Below, in pieces: positions 15,843 to 25,412 of a stretch of 64,000 nt of DNA; the first letter of the stretch is position 1; each line of letters starts with the position of its first letter. The notes beneath the pieces are model-generated. The model ran no database searches. It saw only the letters and a program-made list of their open reading frames with translations, and was not told where the DNA came from. This DNA comes from Cyanobacteria bacterium SIG31 (GTDB lineage Bacteria; Cyanobacteriota; Vampirovibrionia; Gastranaerophilales; Gastranaerophilaceae). Position numbers and translations under genes: made by a program. The stretch is from NCBI GenBank assembly GCA_015152465.1, contig SUTX01000003.1, forward strand, positions 39,707-103,706, in the 5' to 3' direction.

Positions 15843-17825
15843 ATGACTTATTTTATGCTGGCTATATTTACATTACTAATTGGCGGATTAACTTCGCTCT
15901 TTTTTAAAGAAAAACTTAAATTAAAAATATGCACTATATTCTCTGGTATTGCCTCAATATTAGCTTTGCCAAGTGCTATTAAATCTATTATTAATGGAGA
16001 AATAATACAAAGTTCTTACACTTTTTCTTCTTTTTATGGAACTGTAAATTTTGTAATTGACCCTTTAAGTGCATTTTTTATAATAGTAATTTCCATAATG
16101 AGTTTCTTAGGACTAATTTATGCTAATGGATATTTAAAACCTTACATTGAAGCTAATAAAAGTGTTTCAAGTCACTGCTTTTTTCTAATGCTATTAATTG
16201 CATCAATGTTAGGAGTTGTAACTGTCCAAAACGGCTTATTTTTCTTAGTAATTTGGGAATTAATGTCACTGTCTTCATTCTTTTTAGTTATATTTGAAGG
16301 TGAAAAAAAGGAAGTAAGAATAGCTGGGATAAAATATCTTGTTTACATGCATCTTTCAGTTCTTTTTCTAATATCTTTATTTGCTATTCTCACAAGCACG
16401 ACAAATTCATTAAGTTTTACAGATTATGCAACTATATTGAATAAAAATACTCATATAGCAAATATCGCTTTTATATTAGGGTTCTTGGGATTTGGCATAA
16501 AAGCTGGCTTTGTACCTTTTCACAATTGGCTACCAGACGCACACCCTGCAGCTCCAAGCCACGTTTCTGGCATTATGTCAGGAATAATGATTAAAACAGG
16601 AATCTACGGAATACTTAGATTGATTAGCATGATTGGCGTACCAACCAAAAGCCTAGCTTATTTTGTTCTTGTGCTAGCATTATTGACTCTATTATATGGA
16701 GTTTTGTATGCAATCACACAACATGATTTAAAAAGATTATTGGCATATTCTTCTATCGAAAATATTGGTATTATGGGTTTAGGCATAGCAATAGGAATGA
16801 TTGGCCTAGCTTATAGTAATCCAGTTGTGGCAACTTTTGGTTTTGCAGGAGGAGTATTACATATTTTCAATCATTCTATTTTCAAAGAACTTTTATTTTT
16901 TGCTGCAGGAAACACATATTTAAAAACTCATACAAAAAATATCGAAACTTTGGGCGGACTAATAAAGAAAATGCCTCACACTGGTTTGCTATTTATTGTT
17001 GGTTCAATAGCAATTTGTGGTTTACCACCTTTTAATGGATTTATAAGTGAAATTTTAATATATGCTGGAATGCTTTTAGGAGTTCCTTCAAGTGAAATAA
17101 ATTTATTTATAATGCTCGTAATCTCTATTGCTTCTTTAGCGATGGTCGGCACAATGGCAATTGTTTGTTTCTCCAAAGCAACTGGTATCACATTCTTGGG
17201 AGAAGCTCGAAGCGACCACGCTAAGTTGGTAAACTCCGATGTCGATAGAATTATGTTATTCCCAATGACTATTCTAGCCATATTAGCTCTTTCTATTGGC
17301 CTTTCCCCGCAAGCATTTATAAAACTTATTTGGGGCCCTGTTTCTATGCTTGCAAATTCACCTGAAATGTTAGTTATATTTGATTCTATTAGAAATTTCC
17401 TACAAATATTAAGTTGGATATTCGTAGCTTTCTTAGTTGTACTAATTACAGTCTACATAATTCGTCAAAAAATAAACAAAAACAACATAACTCATTCAAC
17501 TTGGGGGTGCGGATACGATAGGCCTAATTCACATATGCAATACACACCTTCATCTTTCGACAATTTATTTGTCTCTACATTAAAGCCTCTTTTTAAAAGA
17601 GTTTCACATATAAAAAAACCAAAAGATTTATTTCCAAAAGATGCTTATTTTGAATTGGAAATAGAAGATATTGAAGAAGCCTACATAGTGGAGCCTATTA
17701 TTAAGCTTGATGAAAAATTCTTAGCAAAATTTGAAAGAATACAAAGTGGTAATATGCAACAATATATTTTATTTGGGCTTATTTTCTTGGTACTTGCTAT
17801 TATAGGTTTGATGATATTCGGATAG
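15843..17825 (+). CDS. Proton/ion-translocating subunit of a group 4 hydrogenase-related complex (HyfB/HycC-like)
   Basis: The 660-residue membrane protein is related to antiporter subunits MrpD and NuoL/M/N. It has about 14-16 helices. Key charged residues of this family are present: E139 in LVIWELMSLSS, K220 in the FGIKAGFVPFHNWLPDAH segment, and K251 in GIMIKTGIYG. The late segment STWGCGYDRPNSHMQYTPSS is characteristic of HyfB/HycC-type subunits rather than NuoL. It is the first gene of a six-gene operon with spacings from -8 to +11 bases. The subunit would form an ion path driven by the redox arm. It has no long NuoL-style lateral helix that I can see. Confidence 0.9.
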   Translation: MTYFMLAIFTLLIGGLTSLFFKEKLKLKICTIFSGIASILALPSAIKSIINGEIIQSSYTFSSFYGTVNFVIDPLSAFFIIVISIMSFLGLIYANGYLKPYIEANKSVSSHCFFLMLLIASMLGVVTVQNGLFFLVIWELMSLSSFFLVIFEGEKKEVRIAGIKYLVYMHLSVLFLISLFAILTSTTNSLSFTDYATILNKNTHIANIAFILGFLGFGIKAGFVPFHNWLPDAHPAAPSHVSGIMSGIMIKTGIYGILRLISMIGVPTKSLAYFVLVLALLTLLYGVLYAITQHDLKRLLAYSSIENIGIMGLGIAIGMIGLAYSNPVVATFGFAGGVLHIFNHSIFKELLFFAAGNTYLKTHTKNIETLGGLIKKMPHTGLLFIVGSIAICGLPPFNGFISEILIYAGMLLGVPSSEINLFIMLVISIASLAMVGTMAIVCFSKATGITFLGEARSDHAKLVNSDVDRIMLFPMTILAILALSIGLSPQAFIKLIWGPVSMLANSPEMLVIFDSIRNFLQILSWIFVAFLVVLITVYIIRQKINKNNITHSTWGCGYDRPNSHMQYTPSSFDNLFVSTLKPLFKRVSHIKKPKDLFPKDAYFELEIEDIEEAYIVEPIIKLDEKFLAKFERIQSGNMQQYILFGLIFLVLAIIGLMIFG

Positions 17826-17834
17826 GAAAATATA

Positions 17835-18752
17835 ATGTTAATTACAATTTTAAATATATTAATTTTATTTGTAGCACCGTTTATTTTATTAGGTATATTA
17901 AAGAAAACTAAAGCTTTCTGGGCTGGAAGAAAAGGTGTTAATATCTTACAACCATTATGGGATTTTGTAAGATTAATGAAAAAAGATACTGTATATAGCA
18001 AAACAACCTCTTGGGTTTTTAAATTTATGCCTATTATTAGCTTTTCCTCAATAGCTTTTGCATCTCTTTTTGTACCACTCGCTAACGGCAAAGCCATTCT
18101 AGATATCCCATTTGGTTTTATAGTTTTTGCATATATTTTAGGTTTAGGGAAGTTCTTTTCTATAATTTCAGCACTTGATACTGGTAGTAGCTTTGAGGGT
18201 ATGGGCGCATCTAGAGAAGCCTGCTTTTCCACAATAGTAGAACCCGCTTTCTTTATTATGATGGCATCAGCTTGTGCTCTAAGTCAAAATTATTCTTTCG
18301 AATCTTTAAAAACAATTCTAGCTCATGCCGGCATATATGGTTACTTAATTATTATTTTATCAGCATTAACATTATTCATAATGCTTCTGGTTGAAAGTTG
18401 CAGGGTCCCAGTTGACGATCCTACTACACACTTAGAATTAACAATGATACACGAAGTAATGATCTTGGATAATTCTGGTAGCGATTTAGGCTTTATCACT
18501 TGGGGAGCTGGGATAAAAATGTTTTTATTCGAAGCACTTATAGCAAACCTTATTATTCCTCAGGGAATGAGTGATTACGCGACTATGATAATGTTTCTGG
18601 CTATAGTAATTTTGCTATCTATAATAATTGGAACAGTAGAATCAGCTCTCGCCAGATTTAGAATGACACACGTTTTTGAATTTATTTTTATAATGACTTT
18701 GACTGCGCTCTTAATTCTAGCGCTAGTCACATATAGGATTTACGGGAACTAA
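17835..18752 (+). CDS. NuoH/HyfC-like membrane subunit of the hydrogenase-related complex
   Basis: The 305-residue protein has about eight membrane helices and matches the HyfC/HycD/NuoH family, the subunit that connects the redox arm to the antiporter-like subunits. Diagnostic elements are GRKGVNILQPLWDFVRLMKK near residue 35 and ESCRVPVDDPTTHLELTMIH near residue 195, an ExxRxPxDxP loop that faces the catalytic arm. It starts 9 bases after the HyfB-like stop and ends 2 bases before the next gene. Its strong conservation suggests that the coupling machinery is retained even though the NiFe site is not. Confidence 0.9.
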   Translation: MLITILNILILFVAPFILLGILKKTKAFWAGRKGVNILQPLWDFVRLMKKDTVYSKTTSWVFKFMPIISFSSIAFASLFVPLANGKAILDIPFGFIVFAYILGLGKFFSIISALDTGSSFEGMGASREACFSTIVEPAFFIMMASACALSQNYSFESLKTILAHAGIYGYLIIILSALTLFIMLLVESCRVPVDDPTTHLELTMIHEVMILDNSGSDLGFITWGAGIKMFLFEALIANLIIPQGMSDYATMIMFLAIVILLSIIIGTVESALARFRMTHVFEFIFIMTLTALLILALVTYRIYGN

Positions 18753-18754
18753 TT

Positions 18755-19465
18755 ATGGAAAATATTTTTATAATTTTACTTGGATTATCAATGATTTACA
18801 TAGCTTCGACCAGTAGGCTTTCAGCCCATGTTAACATGCTTATTGGACAAGGAATGTTATTGTTTCTTGTATGTTTAACTGGATTTACAAAAGAACCTTG
18901 GTTTGATTTAGCAATGTTTACAAACAAAGAGGCATTTATTACCAATCTGCCACATTTTTGGAGCTTAGTCTTTATTATATTTGAAACACTTGTAATCAAA
19001 GCCTTTGTAATACCTTGGTTTTTAGATAAGGTTATAAAAAAGACTCACGCACATAGAGATACCGATGCAAATATCCCGCATTTTTACTGTTTAGTTATTT
19101 CTAGTTTTATTCTATTTGCAGGCTTCTTAACCGCAAATATCGCATCCCCTGAACTTAAAATGATTCATCCAATGTACTTTGGCATTTCTCTCTCAATAAT
19201 TATCATAAGTTTATGGTTAATTACTATTAAGCATAAAGTTCTTTCAAATGTTATTGGTTTTATAACAATGGAGAACGGCATATTTTTACTATCATTGTCA
19301 CTAGCAAAAGAAATGCCAATTATTGTCAACTTGGGAGTACTTTTAGACTTATTTATTGCTGTATTTATTTTAGGAATACTTATTCGTGAAATTGATACAG
19401 AATTTCATCACGATATGGAAGTTTCACACTTATCAGATTTAAAGGACTACGATTATAATGATTAA
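18755..19465 (+). CDS. HyfE-like membrane subunit (NuoK-related)
   Basis: The 236-residue product has about seven hydrophobic helices and fits HyfE, whose C-terminal part is related to NuoK. A glutamate in a membrane helix (MENGIFLLSLSLAKEM, about residue 173) is at the place expected for a proton-channel residue. The N-terminal half, with HVNMLIGQGMLLFLV, is specific to the Hyf-type complexes. It begins 2 bases after the HyfC-like gene and overlaps the following gene by 8 bases, so translation is coupled. Confidence 0.82.
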   Translation: MENIFIILLGLSMIYIASTSRLSAHVNMLIGQGMLLFLVCLTGFTKEPWFDLAMFTNKEAFITNLPHFWSLVFIIFETLVIKAFVIPWFLDKVIKKTHAHRDTDANIPHFYCLVISSFILFAGFLTANIASPELKMIHPMYFGISLSIIIISLWLITIKHKVLSNVIGFITMENGIFLLSLSLAKEMPIIVNLGVLLDLFIAVFILGILIREIDTEFHHDMEVSHLSDLKDYDYND

Positions 19466-20891
19466 TTTAATGTTAATATTTCCGCTTTTTGCGTGTTTAA
19501 TACTATACCTTACAAAAAAAGATTTTTTAAATAATTTATTGATAAATTTATACGCAGTAATTCACTTAATATGCACAGTCTCTGCTTGTTTTGGTGTTGA
19601 TATCCTAAAATCTTGGACTAGTTGCTCTTTTTTTGCAATAAACAATAAAAATATTATCTTCTTAATAGTAATGTCTGTAGTATTTATGGCAGTAGCTATT
19701 TATAACAACGGTTACTTAAAAAATGACCACGAAGATAAGAAAAAAATGCGTCACTACACTTATACAATGTTGCTTTTTGTGTTGTCAATGACAGGGGCAG
19801 TATTAAGTACAAATCTTGGCGTAAGTTGGGTATTTATAGAGGGTACTACTCTAGCTAGTGCCTATTTAATTTATTACCATAAAACAAAGCACTCAATTGA
19901 GGCCGCTTGGAAGTATGTATTTATCTGTTCAATAGGGATAGCTCTTGCTTTTGTTGGCATTATATTACTTGCTTTCGCTACAGGTAATCTTAATTCTCTA
20001 TACTATGAAGATTTGTGTCAAAACGCACAAACATTCAATCAATTTTGGTTAAAATTGTCCTTTGTCTTTATTTTATTCGGTATTGGAACCAAAATGGGAT
20101 TAGCTCCAGTACACTTTTGGCTTCCTGACGCTCACGCACAAGCACCATCACCTATTAGCGCATTATTATCCGCAACTCTATTAAATTCAGCGTTCTTAAT
20201 AATTTTACAGGCATTCAGAATTATGGTTCTTGCAAATTGTGATAGCTTCGCAAGAATTATGATGTTGACCATGGGATTTCTCTCTATATTTATAACAGCA
20301 GTTTTTGTCTATCACATTAATAACTACAAAAGAATGTTAGCATATTCATCTATAGAAAATATGGGGATTTTAATTATTGGTATCGCTTTGGGAGGTATTG
20401 GAGCAATCGCTTCAATTATTCATCTAATTGGCCATTCACTAATAAAAGCTTCATTCTTCTTGACAGCAGGTAATATTTTAGAAATATACAAAACAAAGAA
20501 AATTAAATCTATTACTGGTCTTCTAGATGTAGATAAGAAAACCGGCTGGTTGTGGATTGTATCATTGATTGGTATTGTCGCATTGCCTCCATCTCTATTA
20601 TTTATCAGCGAATTTATGATAATAAAAGAAATGTTTTCACAAGGTAAGTTTGCACTGTGTATAACATTTTTACTTCTATTAACAATAATTCTATATGGTC
20701 TTTCAAAAGCGGTTATAAAAATGTGCTACACACCGCTTAGTCCAGAAAAAGGAGAAGAGATAAAGGTGGCAACACAAAATTTAAATTGGACAATGTACAT
20801 TCCACAAATAGCTCTTTTAACAATAGCTTTTGTGCTAGGTATCTATATGCCGACATTTTTAAACATTTTAATAACATTAACGGTTGCTTAA
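19458..20891 (+). CDS. Second antiporter-like subunit (HyfF-like) of the hydrogenase-related complex
   Basis: The 477-residue protein belongs to the NuoL/M/N-MrpA/D superfamily and resembles HyfF. Conserved charged positions include E128 in WVFIEGTTLASAYLIYY and K212 in GIGTKMGLAPVHFWLPDAHA. Two antiporter-like subunits (this one and the HyfB-like protein) mean at least two candidate ion channels per complex, as in formate hydrogenlyase-2 rather than the simpler Ech type. It overlaps the HyfE-like gene by 8 bases and is followed 11 bases later by the large-subunit gene. Confidence 0.88.
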   Translation: MINLMLIFPLFACLILYLTKKDFLNNLLINLYAVIHLICTVSACFGVDILKSWTSCSFFAINNKNIIFLIVMSVVFMAVAIYNNGYLKNDHEDKKKMRHYTYTMLLFVLSMTGAVLSTNLGVSWVFIEGTTLASAYLIYYHKTKHSIEAAWKYVFICSIGIALAFVGIILLAFATGNLNSLYYEDLCQNAQTFNQFWLKLSFVFILFGIGTKMGLAPVHFWLPDAHAQAPSPISALLSATLLNSAFLIILQAFRIMVLANCDSFARIMMLTMGFLSIFITAVFVYHINNYKRMLAYSSIENMGILIIGIALGGIGAIASIIHLIGHSLIKASFFLTAGNILEIYKTKKIKSITGLLDVDKKTGWLWIVSLIGIVALPPSLLFISEFMIIKEMFSQGKFALCITFLLLLTIILYGLSKAVIKMCYTPLSPEKGEEIKVATQNLNWTMYIPQIALLTIAFVLGIYMPTFLNILITLTVA

Positions 20892-20902
20892 CGAGGTAAA
20901 AA

Positions 20903-22363
20903 ATGAATTGGGTAATTACTGAAAATAACAAACGAGTTAATACATTTAATATACCAACGATTTCGATTGAAGAAATTAAAAACGATTTTGGAAATTTTAA
21001 TATGCGTTTAATCGGATTCTTTGGGAAACAAGAATTTGATAATGTAAGACTTTTTATCGTTTTAGCTGATGATAAGGTTGGAAAACTTTATATCACTTCA
21101 ACATTATTTGAAAAAGACGTAAAACAATATGAATCGTTCACTTCCATTTATCCCCAATTTCACATTTTTGAAAGAGAATTCTATGAAGAGTTTGGGATAG
21201 AACCTCTTAATCATCCTTGGCTGAAACCATTACGCAAGAACCAAAATGTTTATCCATTTTTTGAAATGCGTGGTGATGAAGTTCATCAAGTCGCTGTTGG
21301 CCCAATCCACGCAGGTGTTATAGAACCAGGCCATTTTAGGTTTATGTGTCATGGTGAAAAAGTTTATGATTTGGAAATAATGTTGGGATATCAACATAGA
21401 GGTGTTGAAAAATGCTTTTTAAACCAACAACGGTTCAATAATCGTTTAGCAGAATCTATTTGTGGAGACTCTGTTATCTCTTATAATATGGCCTACTCTC
21501 AATTAATGGAAACCCTAACAGAAACCAAAATCAGCAAAAAAGCTGAATTGATAAGAAGAATAGCTCTAGAAATGGAACGAATAGCTATTCATATAGGTGA
21601 TATGGGGGCAATAGCAGGAGATATAGCATATCAAATGGGAGCCTCAATTTTTGGAGTTACTAGAACCCTTGTAATAAATACTATGCTTGAAATCTCTGGT
21701 AGCCGCTTTGGAAGAGGTCTAATCGACGTCGGTGGAGTCAACTTTGATATAGACAGAAAACTTTCTGAAAAAATAATAAACGTACTTAATGAAGTTGCCA
21801 CAACAGTTGACAGAACTACAAATGTAATGCTTAAGTCACCAACAGTTATATCAAGATTAGAACGAACTGGTGCAGTAAGCACTGAAACCGCGAAAGCATT
21901 AGGAGCTGTCGGTATGGCAGCAAGAGCTTCAGGTGTTGATTTAGATTCAAGGTTCGATATGAATGACAGTTTTTATACTTCTTTAGATGTAGTTAAACCT
22001 TTCAAAGCTTATGGCGACGTCCACTCAAGATTCAAACTAAGATACAAAGAAATAAAGCAATCTATGAAGATAATAAAAGCTTTTCTTAAAAAGCTTATTG
22101 ATGAAACTGGTGAAATTAAAGTAAATGCTAAATACGAATTACAACCAAATTCTTTTGTAATATCAATTGTTGAAGGTTGGAGAGGAGAGGTTGTTCACAC
22201 CGCAATAACAGGAGCAAATAGCGAATTATTACGATATAAAATAAAAGATCCTTCTTTTAATAATTGGTATATGCTTGCTATGGCTGTGAGAAACAACGGC
22301 ATATCAGATTTCCCGCTTTGTAATAAGAGCTTTAACCTTTCATATTGTGGCAATGATTTGTAG
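20903..22363 (+). CDS. NuoC-NuoD-type large subunit lacking the NiFe ligands (Ehr-type, HyfG-like)
   Basis: Residues 1-125 form a NuoC/HyfG N-terminal domain (FEREFYEEFGIE is typical) and residues 130-486 a NuoD/NiFe-large-subunit domain (LGYQHRGVEK at 161-170). The two CxxC motifs that hold Ni-Fe in hydrogenases are largely gone. The first reads C187-G-D-S190, with Y194 where His is expected. The second reads D449-P-S451-F-N-N454. Only C187 of four ligands remains. The C-terminus DFPLCNKSFNLSYCGNDL matches complex I NuoD style and has no maturation-cleavage extension. It cannot bind a standard NiFe centre and fits the Ehr complexes described between group 4 hydrogenases and complex I. GAGGT precedes ATG 20903. 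Confidence 0.9.
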   Translation: MNWVITENNKRVNTFNIPTISIEEIKNDFGNFNMRLIGFFGKQEFDNVRLFIVLADDKVGKLYITSTLFEKDVKQYESFTSIYPQFHIFEREFYEEFGIEPLNHPWLKPLRKNQNVYPFFEMRGDEVHQVAVGPIHAGVIEPGHFRFMCHGEKVYDLEIMLGYQHRGVEKCFLNQQRFNNRLAESICGDSVISYNMAYSQLMETLTETKISKKAELIRRIALEMERIAIHIGDMGAIAGDIAYQMGASIFGVTRTLVINTMLEISGSRFGRGLIDVGGVNFDIDRKLSEKIINVLNEVATTVDRTTNVMLKSPTVISRLERTGAVSTETAKALGAVGMAARASGVDLDSRFDMNDSFYTSLDVVKPFKAYGDVHSRFKLRYKEIKQSMKIIKAFLKKLIDETGEIKVNAKYELQPNSFVISIVEGWRGEVVHTAITGANSELLRYKIKDPSFNNWYMLAMAVRNNGISDFPLCNKSFNLSYCGNDL

Positions 22364-22371
22364 GAGAAAAA

Positions 22372-23100
22372 ATGTTAGAAACACTAAAATTAAAATATTT
22401 TCAAGGAAAACAATACATACCAGACATCAAAAATGCAACTATGCGTGAACAATTTAGAGGTTTCCCTCTTTTAAAACAAGGTAATGTTGACGAAACCATC
22501 TGTCCTACTGGAGCCCTCAAGGCAAAACCTATATCAATTGATTTAGGCAAATGTACTCTTTGTGGAGCTTGCAAATGCGATGCAATACAATTCAGCAACT
22601 ATTATAAACTTTCTTCTACTAACAGAGAATCTCTTATTATTACAGAGAATATGACACCAGAAGATTATGAGAAAATTGCAATATGCACAAAAAAAGAAAT
22701 AAAAAAAATCTTCGGCAGATCTCTAAAACTAAGACAAGTATCTGCAGGGGGATGTAATGGTTGTGAAATGGAATTAAATGCTTGCTCAAATTGTAACTTC
22801 GATATGGGAAGATTCGGAATTGATTTTGTTGCTTCTCCTCGACACGCTGATGGATTAGTTATAACAGGGCCTATTTCTGAAAATATGGCTTATGCTCTTG
22901 AAGATTGCTATAAATCAACACCAAATCCCAAAATTGTTATTCTAACAGGCACTTGTGCAATTTCTGGTGGTGTATTTAAAGATTCTACTCAACTGAATCG
23001 TGAATTTTTGGAAAAATACCAAATAGACTTATATATACCGGGCTGTCCAATACATCCATTAACCTTTATAAACGGGGTTTTAGATTTTATTAAAAAATAA
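22372..23100 (+). CDS. Ferredoxin domain fused to NuoB/HyfI-like small subunit
   Basis: Residues 120-242 carry the proximal 4Fe-4S cluster ligands of NuoB/HyfI: C128 and C131 in GGCNGCE, C195 in TGTCAISGG, and C225 in PGCPIHP. Residues 40-75 are a reduced ferredoxin segment. The only complete cluster set is C61xxC64xxC67 plus C44 of an upstream CPTGAL, while the first CxxCxxC of a normal two-cluster ferredoxin is missing. This places a HyfH-like electron entry module and the HyfI module on one chain. GGAG sits 8 bases before ATG 22372. It is the last gene of the operon; no hyp maturation or hydrogenase-protease gene follows. Confidence 0.88.
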   Translation: MLETLKLKYFQGKQYIPDIKNATMREQFRGFPLLKQGNVDETICPTGALKAKPISIDLGKCTLCGACKCDAIQFSNYYKLSSTNRESLIITENMTPEDYEKIAICTKKEIKKIFGRSLKLRQVSAGGCNGCEMELNACSNCNFDMGRFGIDFVASPRHADGLVITGPISENMAYALEDCYKSTPNPKIVILTGTCAISGGVFKDSTQLNREFLEKYQIDLYIPGCPIHPLTFINGVLDFIKK

Positions 23101-23101
23101 A

Positions 23102-23377
23102 TTATAACCCTAAAAATATACGATTATACAAACTCTTTATTTCAGCACCTTTGCGTTCAAGCTCAAGGGTCTCTCTGGTATTTTGGGCTTCGTTCTTTTC
23201 GATTCTCTTTTCTTCTTCTTTCTTTTTTTCTTCAATTTTTTCAGTTTTTGCCTTAACAGCTTGTACAAGCAATTCACGGTCAAAGTCCCTATTACCAGTT
23301 GGTTGAATACCAAGCTGGCGCAACCTGCAAATAATTTCATAATGACCTGTTGGTATCATAAATATCGGTATAATCAC
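23102..23377 (-). CDS. Small charged protein of unknown function
   Basis: The 91-residue product has a short hydrophobic N-terminus (MIIPIFMIP) and a globular segment (HYEIICRLRQLGIQPTGNRD). A highly charged helix near residues 45-70 (KIEEKKKEEEKRIEKNE) is probably a coiled coil. The start is the GTG at 23377, because AGGAGG lies 5 bases upstream; the internal ATG at 23359 has no comparable site. The gene converges on the hydrogenase-related operon with only 1 base between the stop codons. I recognise no family. Confidence 0.6.
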   Translation of the reverse strand: MIIPIFMIPTGHYEIICRLRQLGIQPTGNRDFDRELLVQAVKAKTEKIEEKKKEEEKRIEKNEAQNTRETLELERKGAEIKSLYNRIFLGL

Positions 23378-23599
23378 AACAACCTCCTATATTTACTACG
23401 GCTAAATCCTCCAAAAACTTTAAAAAAAACCTCAAATCTTTACAAAAATTAACAAATAAGGTATTATTATAATGGTTCTTAATACTTTGTTACAAACTAA
23501 CAAATAAATTTGTTACAAGCTTTTATTTAAAATATAATGTTGGAACACAACAAAGTATAGCCCATTATTAAAAACAACAAAATTAGGAATTCTGACTAT

Positions 23600-25351
23600 A
23601 TGAAAAAGCAATTATCTTATTTGTTAATGGCAATGTTACTACTTACGACTGGAAAAGCGAATGCAGACGCTATGGTCGGAACAGTCATTGACGCTTCTGG
23701 TACTTATAATAGAATGCAACTTCAACAAGTTGACGGTTATAAGTTTGAAAAAAGTTACGTTCATTCATTAGAACATGTAACAAAAGACGAAAGCATTTAT
23801 GATGCTTCTGTAGAAGAAAATGTTGCTAGAGAAGGGGTTTTATACAATCCTCACTTCCTATTAGAAAAAATCAATTTCGAAGGAAATACAAAAATTTCTG
23901 ACGAAGAACTTGAAAAACTTGCATTAGAAATTCTTGGAGAAGATATCTTCTTTGATGAATTATTGGAAGTATGTTCTAAAGTAACAAATTTATATCACGC
24001 AAAAGGATTTTTAACATCGTATGCGACAGTTCCACCTCAAAGAATTGTAGATGGTGTTGCAACAATTAAAATTGTTGAAAGTAAAGTTGGAGAATTAAAT
24101 ATCGAGGGAGAAAAATGGACTCGTGAATGGTATTTAAGAAATATCATTATGGGTAAAGCTGGCCTAAGAGAAGGCGATGTCTTTAATGCTAAAAATCTTC
24201 AACGAGCAATGAAAGAAATTAATAGAGAGGACTATGTTCAAATACAGACAGATGTAGAACGCCAATCTATAGGTGATGAAAATACTGCTATTACGCTCAA
24301 TGTAAGAGATAGATTTCCTGTAAATCTTGGTTTTTCATACGACGATTATGGTAGATCTTATACTGGCGCACAAAGAGTTTCATTCCTTGTTGGTATGGAT
24401 AACTTAACAGGATTGGGAGATAAAATTTACGGTGGTACAATCCTTTCATCAGGCGCAACAGGCTGGATGGCTGGATATTCATTACCAGTAAGCCCATACG
24501 GCACAAGATTATCTTTTGATTTCACAGATTCTCACGTTAGACTCGGTGGACCATACAAAAGCTTAGGTATCAAAGGTAGCGCACAAAGTTACTTCTTTAA
24601 ACTAACTCATCCTTTGGTACAAACAGCTAAGTCTGACTTATTCTTATACTCTGGTTATGATTTTGTAAATGCTAGTACTTACTCTAGATTTACTGGCAAT
24701 AAAAGCTATTTATCTGACTATCATCTACACGTTTGGAGATCTGGTTTGTATGGTATGACAGACGATGATTACGGTCGTTGGATTGGAAGCTTAGGTTTAG
24801 ATTTCGGTCTTTCAGGTAAAGATAAAGCTGGCTCAAATGCTGATACAACATTCTTTAAAATGACAGCTAGTGCAACTCGTGTACAACGCTTGTTCGCTAG
24901 AAGTATGGGTATTGTTAGAGTTAGTGGTCAATACTCACCTAATGAACTTTTTGCAGCTGAGCAAATGCAATTAGGTGGACCTTACACACTAAGAGGCTAT
25001 CAACCAGCAGAACTTATTGGTGACTACGGTGTTTCTGGTACCTTAGAATACAGATTCCCTGTTCCATTCTTGGACAGAGCATTACCTTGGTTGGATGAAC
25101 GAATGAGACTTGCTGTATTCTACGATTGGGGTATTATTGGAGCTAATGGAAATTACAGTTATCCTGGCGATAAATTCTTGCACAGTATTGGTTTCGGAAC
25201 TTACTTGAACCTTACAGATTGGGTGACAGCACAAGTTGGTTTAGGTTTCCCTTTCGGAAATTCATACAACGAAAATACTGCTAGATTCTACTTTAGCATC
25301 AATTCGGATTTAGATAGATTAATACCTCTAAGAAATCCAGAAAAAATTTAA
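23600..25351 (+). CDS. Two-partner secretion outer-membrane transporter (TpsB/ShlB/FhaC family)
   Basis: The 583-residue product starts with a signal peptide (cleavage after about A22) and a linker. POTRA-like domains follow at about residues 84-230 (LLEKINFEGNTKISDEELEK and YLRNIIMGKAGLREGDVFN). An Omp85-type 16-strand barrel runs from about residue 235 to the end. LRGY in PYTLRGYQPAEL is the conserved lid-loop motif of TpsB proteins. It would export a TpsA exoprotein across the outer membrane. The likely client is the haemagglutinin-type protein encoded 9 kb away at 34630; no client is adjacent. A terminator follows the gene. Confidence 0.92.
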   Translation: MKKQLSYLLMAMLLLTTGKANADAMVGTVIDASGTYNRMQLQQVDGYKFEKSYVHSLEHVTKDESIYDASVEENVAREGVLYNPHFLLEKINFEGNTKISDEELEKLALEILGEDIFFDELLEVCSKVTNLYHAKGFLTSYATVPPQRIVDGVATIKIVESKVGELNIEGEKWTREWYLRNIIMGKAGLREGDVFNAKNLQRAMKEINREDYVQIQTDVERQSIGDENTAITLNVRDRFPVNLGFSYDDYGRSYTGAQRVSFLVGMDNLTGLGDKIYGGTILSSGATGWMAGYSLPVSPYGTRLSFDFTDSHVRLGGPYKSLGIKGSAQSYFFKLTHPLVQTAKSDLFLYSGYDFVNASTYSRFTGNKSYLSDYHLHVWRSGLYGMTDDDYGRWIGSLGLDFGLSGKDKAGSNADTTFFKMTASATRVQRLFARSMGIVRVSGQYSPNELFAAEQMQLGGPYTLRGYQPAELIGDYGVSGTLEYRFPVPFLDRALPWLDERMRLAVFYDWGIIGANGNYSYPGDKFLHSIGFGTYLNLTDWVTAQVGLGFPFGNSYNENTARFYFSINSDLDRLIPLRNPEKI

Positions 25352-25359
25352 TATTAAAT

Positions 25360-25396
25360 AAAAGAGGGTGTCCTGAGTATGGACACCCTCTTTTTT
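25360..25396 (+). terminator. Rho-independent terminator after the TpsB gene
   Basis: AAAAGAGGGTGTCC and GGACACCCTCTTTT form a 14-bp stem with a 7-base loop followed by Ts. Confidence 0.92.
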
Positions 25397-25412
25397 ATGC
25401 TAAAATCTTCTT

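Noticed and set aside
20903..23100. Active NiFe hydrogenase
   Set aside because: Three of four NiFe-ligand cysteines are replaced in the large subunit, and no maturation genes are present, so hydrogenase activity is not supported.
23137..23452. Open frames on both strands opposite and within the 91-residue charged protein
   Set aside because: Poly-Phe and poly-Lys products arise from the AAG-rich coiled-coil codons. Only the frame with AGGAGG before GTG 23377 has a translation signal.
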